Below are positions 4,309 to 5,071 of a stretch of DNA of 5,071 nt, one piece after another (the stretch's first letter is position 1; every line of letters begins with the position of its first letter). The stretch comes from Lysobacteraceae bacterium. GTDB taxonomy: Bacteria > Pseudomonadota > Gammaproteobacteria > Xanthomonadales > Rhodanobacteraceae. The stretch lies in assembly GCA_018971925.1 (NCBI GenBank), contig JAGWZT010000181.1, positions 1 through 5,071 on the forward strand. Reading direction: 5' to 3'. The notes under the pieces were generated by a model, which was given only the letters and a program-made list of their open reading frames with translations, was not told the origin of the DNA and ran no database searches. Made by a program: the position numbers and the translations under genes.

Positions 4309-5071
4309 TCAGATTCCATAGGCCTTGCGCAAGAGCGACAGAGGATGTTGCTGCGTGGGTTGCTGGTTCAGGCCGTGCGCGAGGTGTGCACCGGCCATTG
4401 GGCAGTCGCTGGTGAGGGTCGCCGCGCCCGAGTCCCGGATCCGTGCTTCGACCGGCTTGGCGATCCTGCGTGACAGCGGGTAGGTACCGGTCTTGACGCC
4501 GTAGGTGCCGTCGTGACCCGAACACCGCTCGATCGTGACGATTTCGGTGTCCGGCACCAGCGACAGGATGTCGCGCGTCTTCGGGCCGATTTTCTGCACG
4601 CGTTGGTGGCAGGCGACATGCCATGCAAGTTTGCCCAGCGGGTACTTGAAATCGGTTTTCAGCAGGCCCGCCGCGTGGCACTCGGCCAGATATTCGAACG
4701 GATCGAAGAATGCGCGCTGCACCAGCCTCACGTCTTCGTCCCCCGGAAACATCAACGGCAGTTCCTGCTTGAACATCAACACGCAGGAAGGGATCGCGGC
4801 AGTCAGGTCGAAACCGGCGCGTACGGCTTCGGCCAACACCGGAATGTTTTCGTTCTTGTATTTCGTGACCGAACCGAGATCGCCCAGCTCCAGTTTCGGC
4901 ATGCCGCAGCAGACTTCCTTTGATACCAGCTTCACGGGAATGTCGTTGTGCGCCAGCACCACGGCGAGGTCTTCCACCACATCGGGCAACACGCAGTCGC
5001 AGTAGCACGTGGCGAAAATCGCGAGTTTGCCGCGAGTCCTGCCGGTGGCCGTGGCCGTTCCCGCAGCATCG
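4309..5071 (-). CDS. CCG-domain iron-sulfur protein (GlpC/HdrB-like), C-terminal part
   Basis: The last 253 residues are visible (first whole codon at 5070); the start and any N-terminal ferredoxin-type 4Fe-4S domain lie beyond base 5071. Two cysteine-rich (CCG, PF02754-like) domains are seen. The first has TCYCDC (visible residues 21-26), then VCCGMPKLE (53-61) and PSCVLMF (94-100). The second has VACHQ (152-156), RCSGHDGTYG (182-191) and SDCPMAG (221-227). Such domains in heterodisulfide reductase B, GlpC and LutA carry Fe-S clusters or disulfide chemistry and pass electrons. The second motif reads CSG where the classical form is CCG, and the first ends CxxM instead of CxxC. The family is often annotated as heterodisulfide reductase-related Fe-S protein. 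It is cotranscribed with the DUF3501 gene one base downstream. The electron donor, acceptor and substrate are not known from this sequence. Confidence 0.87.
   Translation of the reverse strand, partial: DAAGTATATGRTRGKLAIFATCYCDCVLPDVVEDLAVVLAHNDIPVKLVSKEVCCGMPKLELGDLGSVTKYKNENIPVLAEAVRAGFDLTAAIPSCVLMFKQELPLMFPGDEDVRLVQRAFFDPFEYLAECHAAGLLKTDFKYPLGKLAWHVACHQRVQKIGPKTRDILSLVPDTEIVTIERCSGHDGTYGVKTGTYPLSRRIAKPVEARIRDSGAATLTSDCPMAGAHLAHGLNQQPTQQHPLSLLRKAYGI

Noticed and set aside
4513..5005. Plus-strand frames opposite the Fe-S protein
   Set aside because: No known motif and two alternative frames of similar length cover the same bases, whereas the minus strand has the CCG cysteine pattern.
1..5071. 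A mobile element, defence island, CRISPR array or new multi-gene system
   Set aside because: There is no integrase, transposase, direct-repeat array, tRNA-linked junction or shift in base composition that I can see; the genes are common chromosomal families.

Overview
The window looks like ordinary chromosome from a high-GC gammaproteobacterium, most likely the Xanthomonadales/Lysobacterales (Xanthomonas, Lysobacter or Rhodanobacter type). The grounds are GC-rich codon use, the gene mix (a DUF3501 plus CCG-domain pair, a small exported ComEA-like protein, a bacterial SET protein), and an intergenic inverted repeat of the TGAGCGTAG...GTCGAA kind that I recall as common in that group. This placement is inference; no rRNA or other marker gene is present. 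I see no prophage, insertion sequence, tRNA, rRNA or CRISPR array.

Layout. On the minus strand at the left edge lies the N-terminal part of a SET-domain protein (bases 1-303, running off the window). Upstream of it in the same direction is a 106-residue secreted helix-hairpin-helix protein of the ComEA type (407-727). A 188-base divergent control region (728-915) then leads to two plus-strand genes: an M20 metallopeptidase (916-2361) and, 46 bases later, a GNAT acetyltransferase (2408-2839). A 223-base gap (2840-3062) holds a REP-like imperfect inverted repeat of about 105 bases. Next is a plus-strand rhomboid intramembrane serine protease (3063-3722). Its stop lies three bases from the stop of a convergent minus-strand pair: a DUF3501 protein (3726-4307), preceded one base upstream by the C-terminal part of a CCG-domain iron-sulfur protein (4309-5071, running off the right edge).

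How the genes work together. The CCG protein and DUF3501 are almost certainly one translationally linked operon, and such pairs are often found near rubrerythrin, which suggests redox or peroxide-stress chemistry. The peptidase and acetyltransferase may be cotranscribed. The SET, ComEA-like and rhomboid genes look like separate housekeeping or accessory genes with no evident shared pathway.

The signals most worth a second look are small. They are a perfect 9-base inverted repeat reaching the peptidase promoter, a TACACTGG promoter-like element shared by two genes, an altered second CCG motif in the Fe-S protein, and the three-base gap between convergent stops. I found no convincing evidence for a new defence, mobile or RNA system here.
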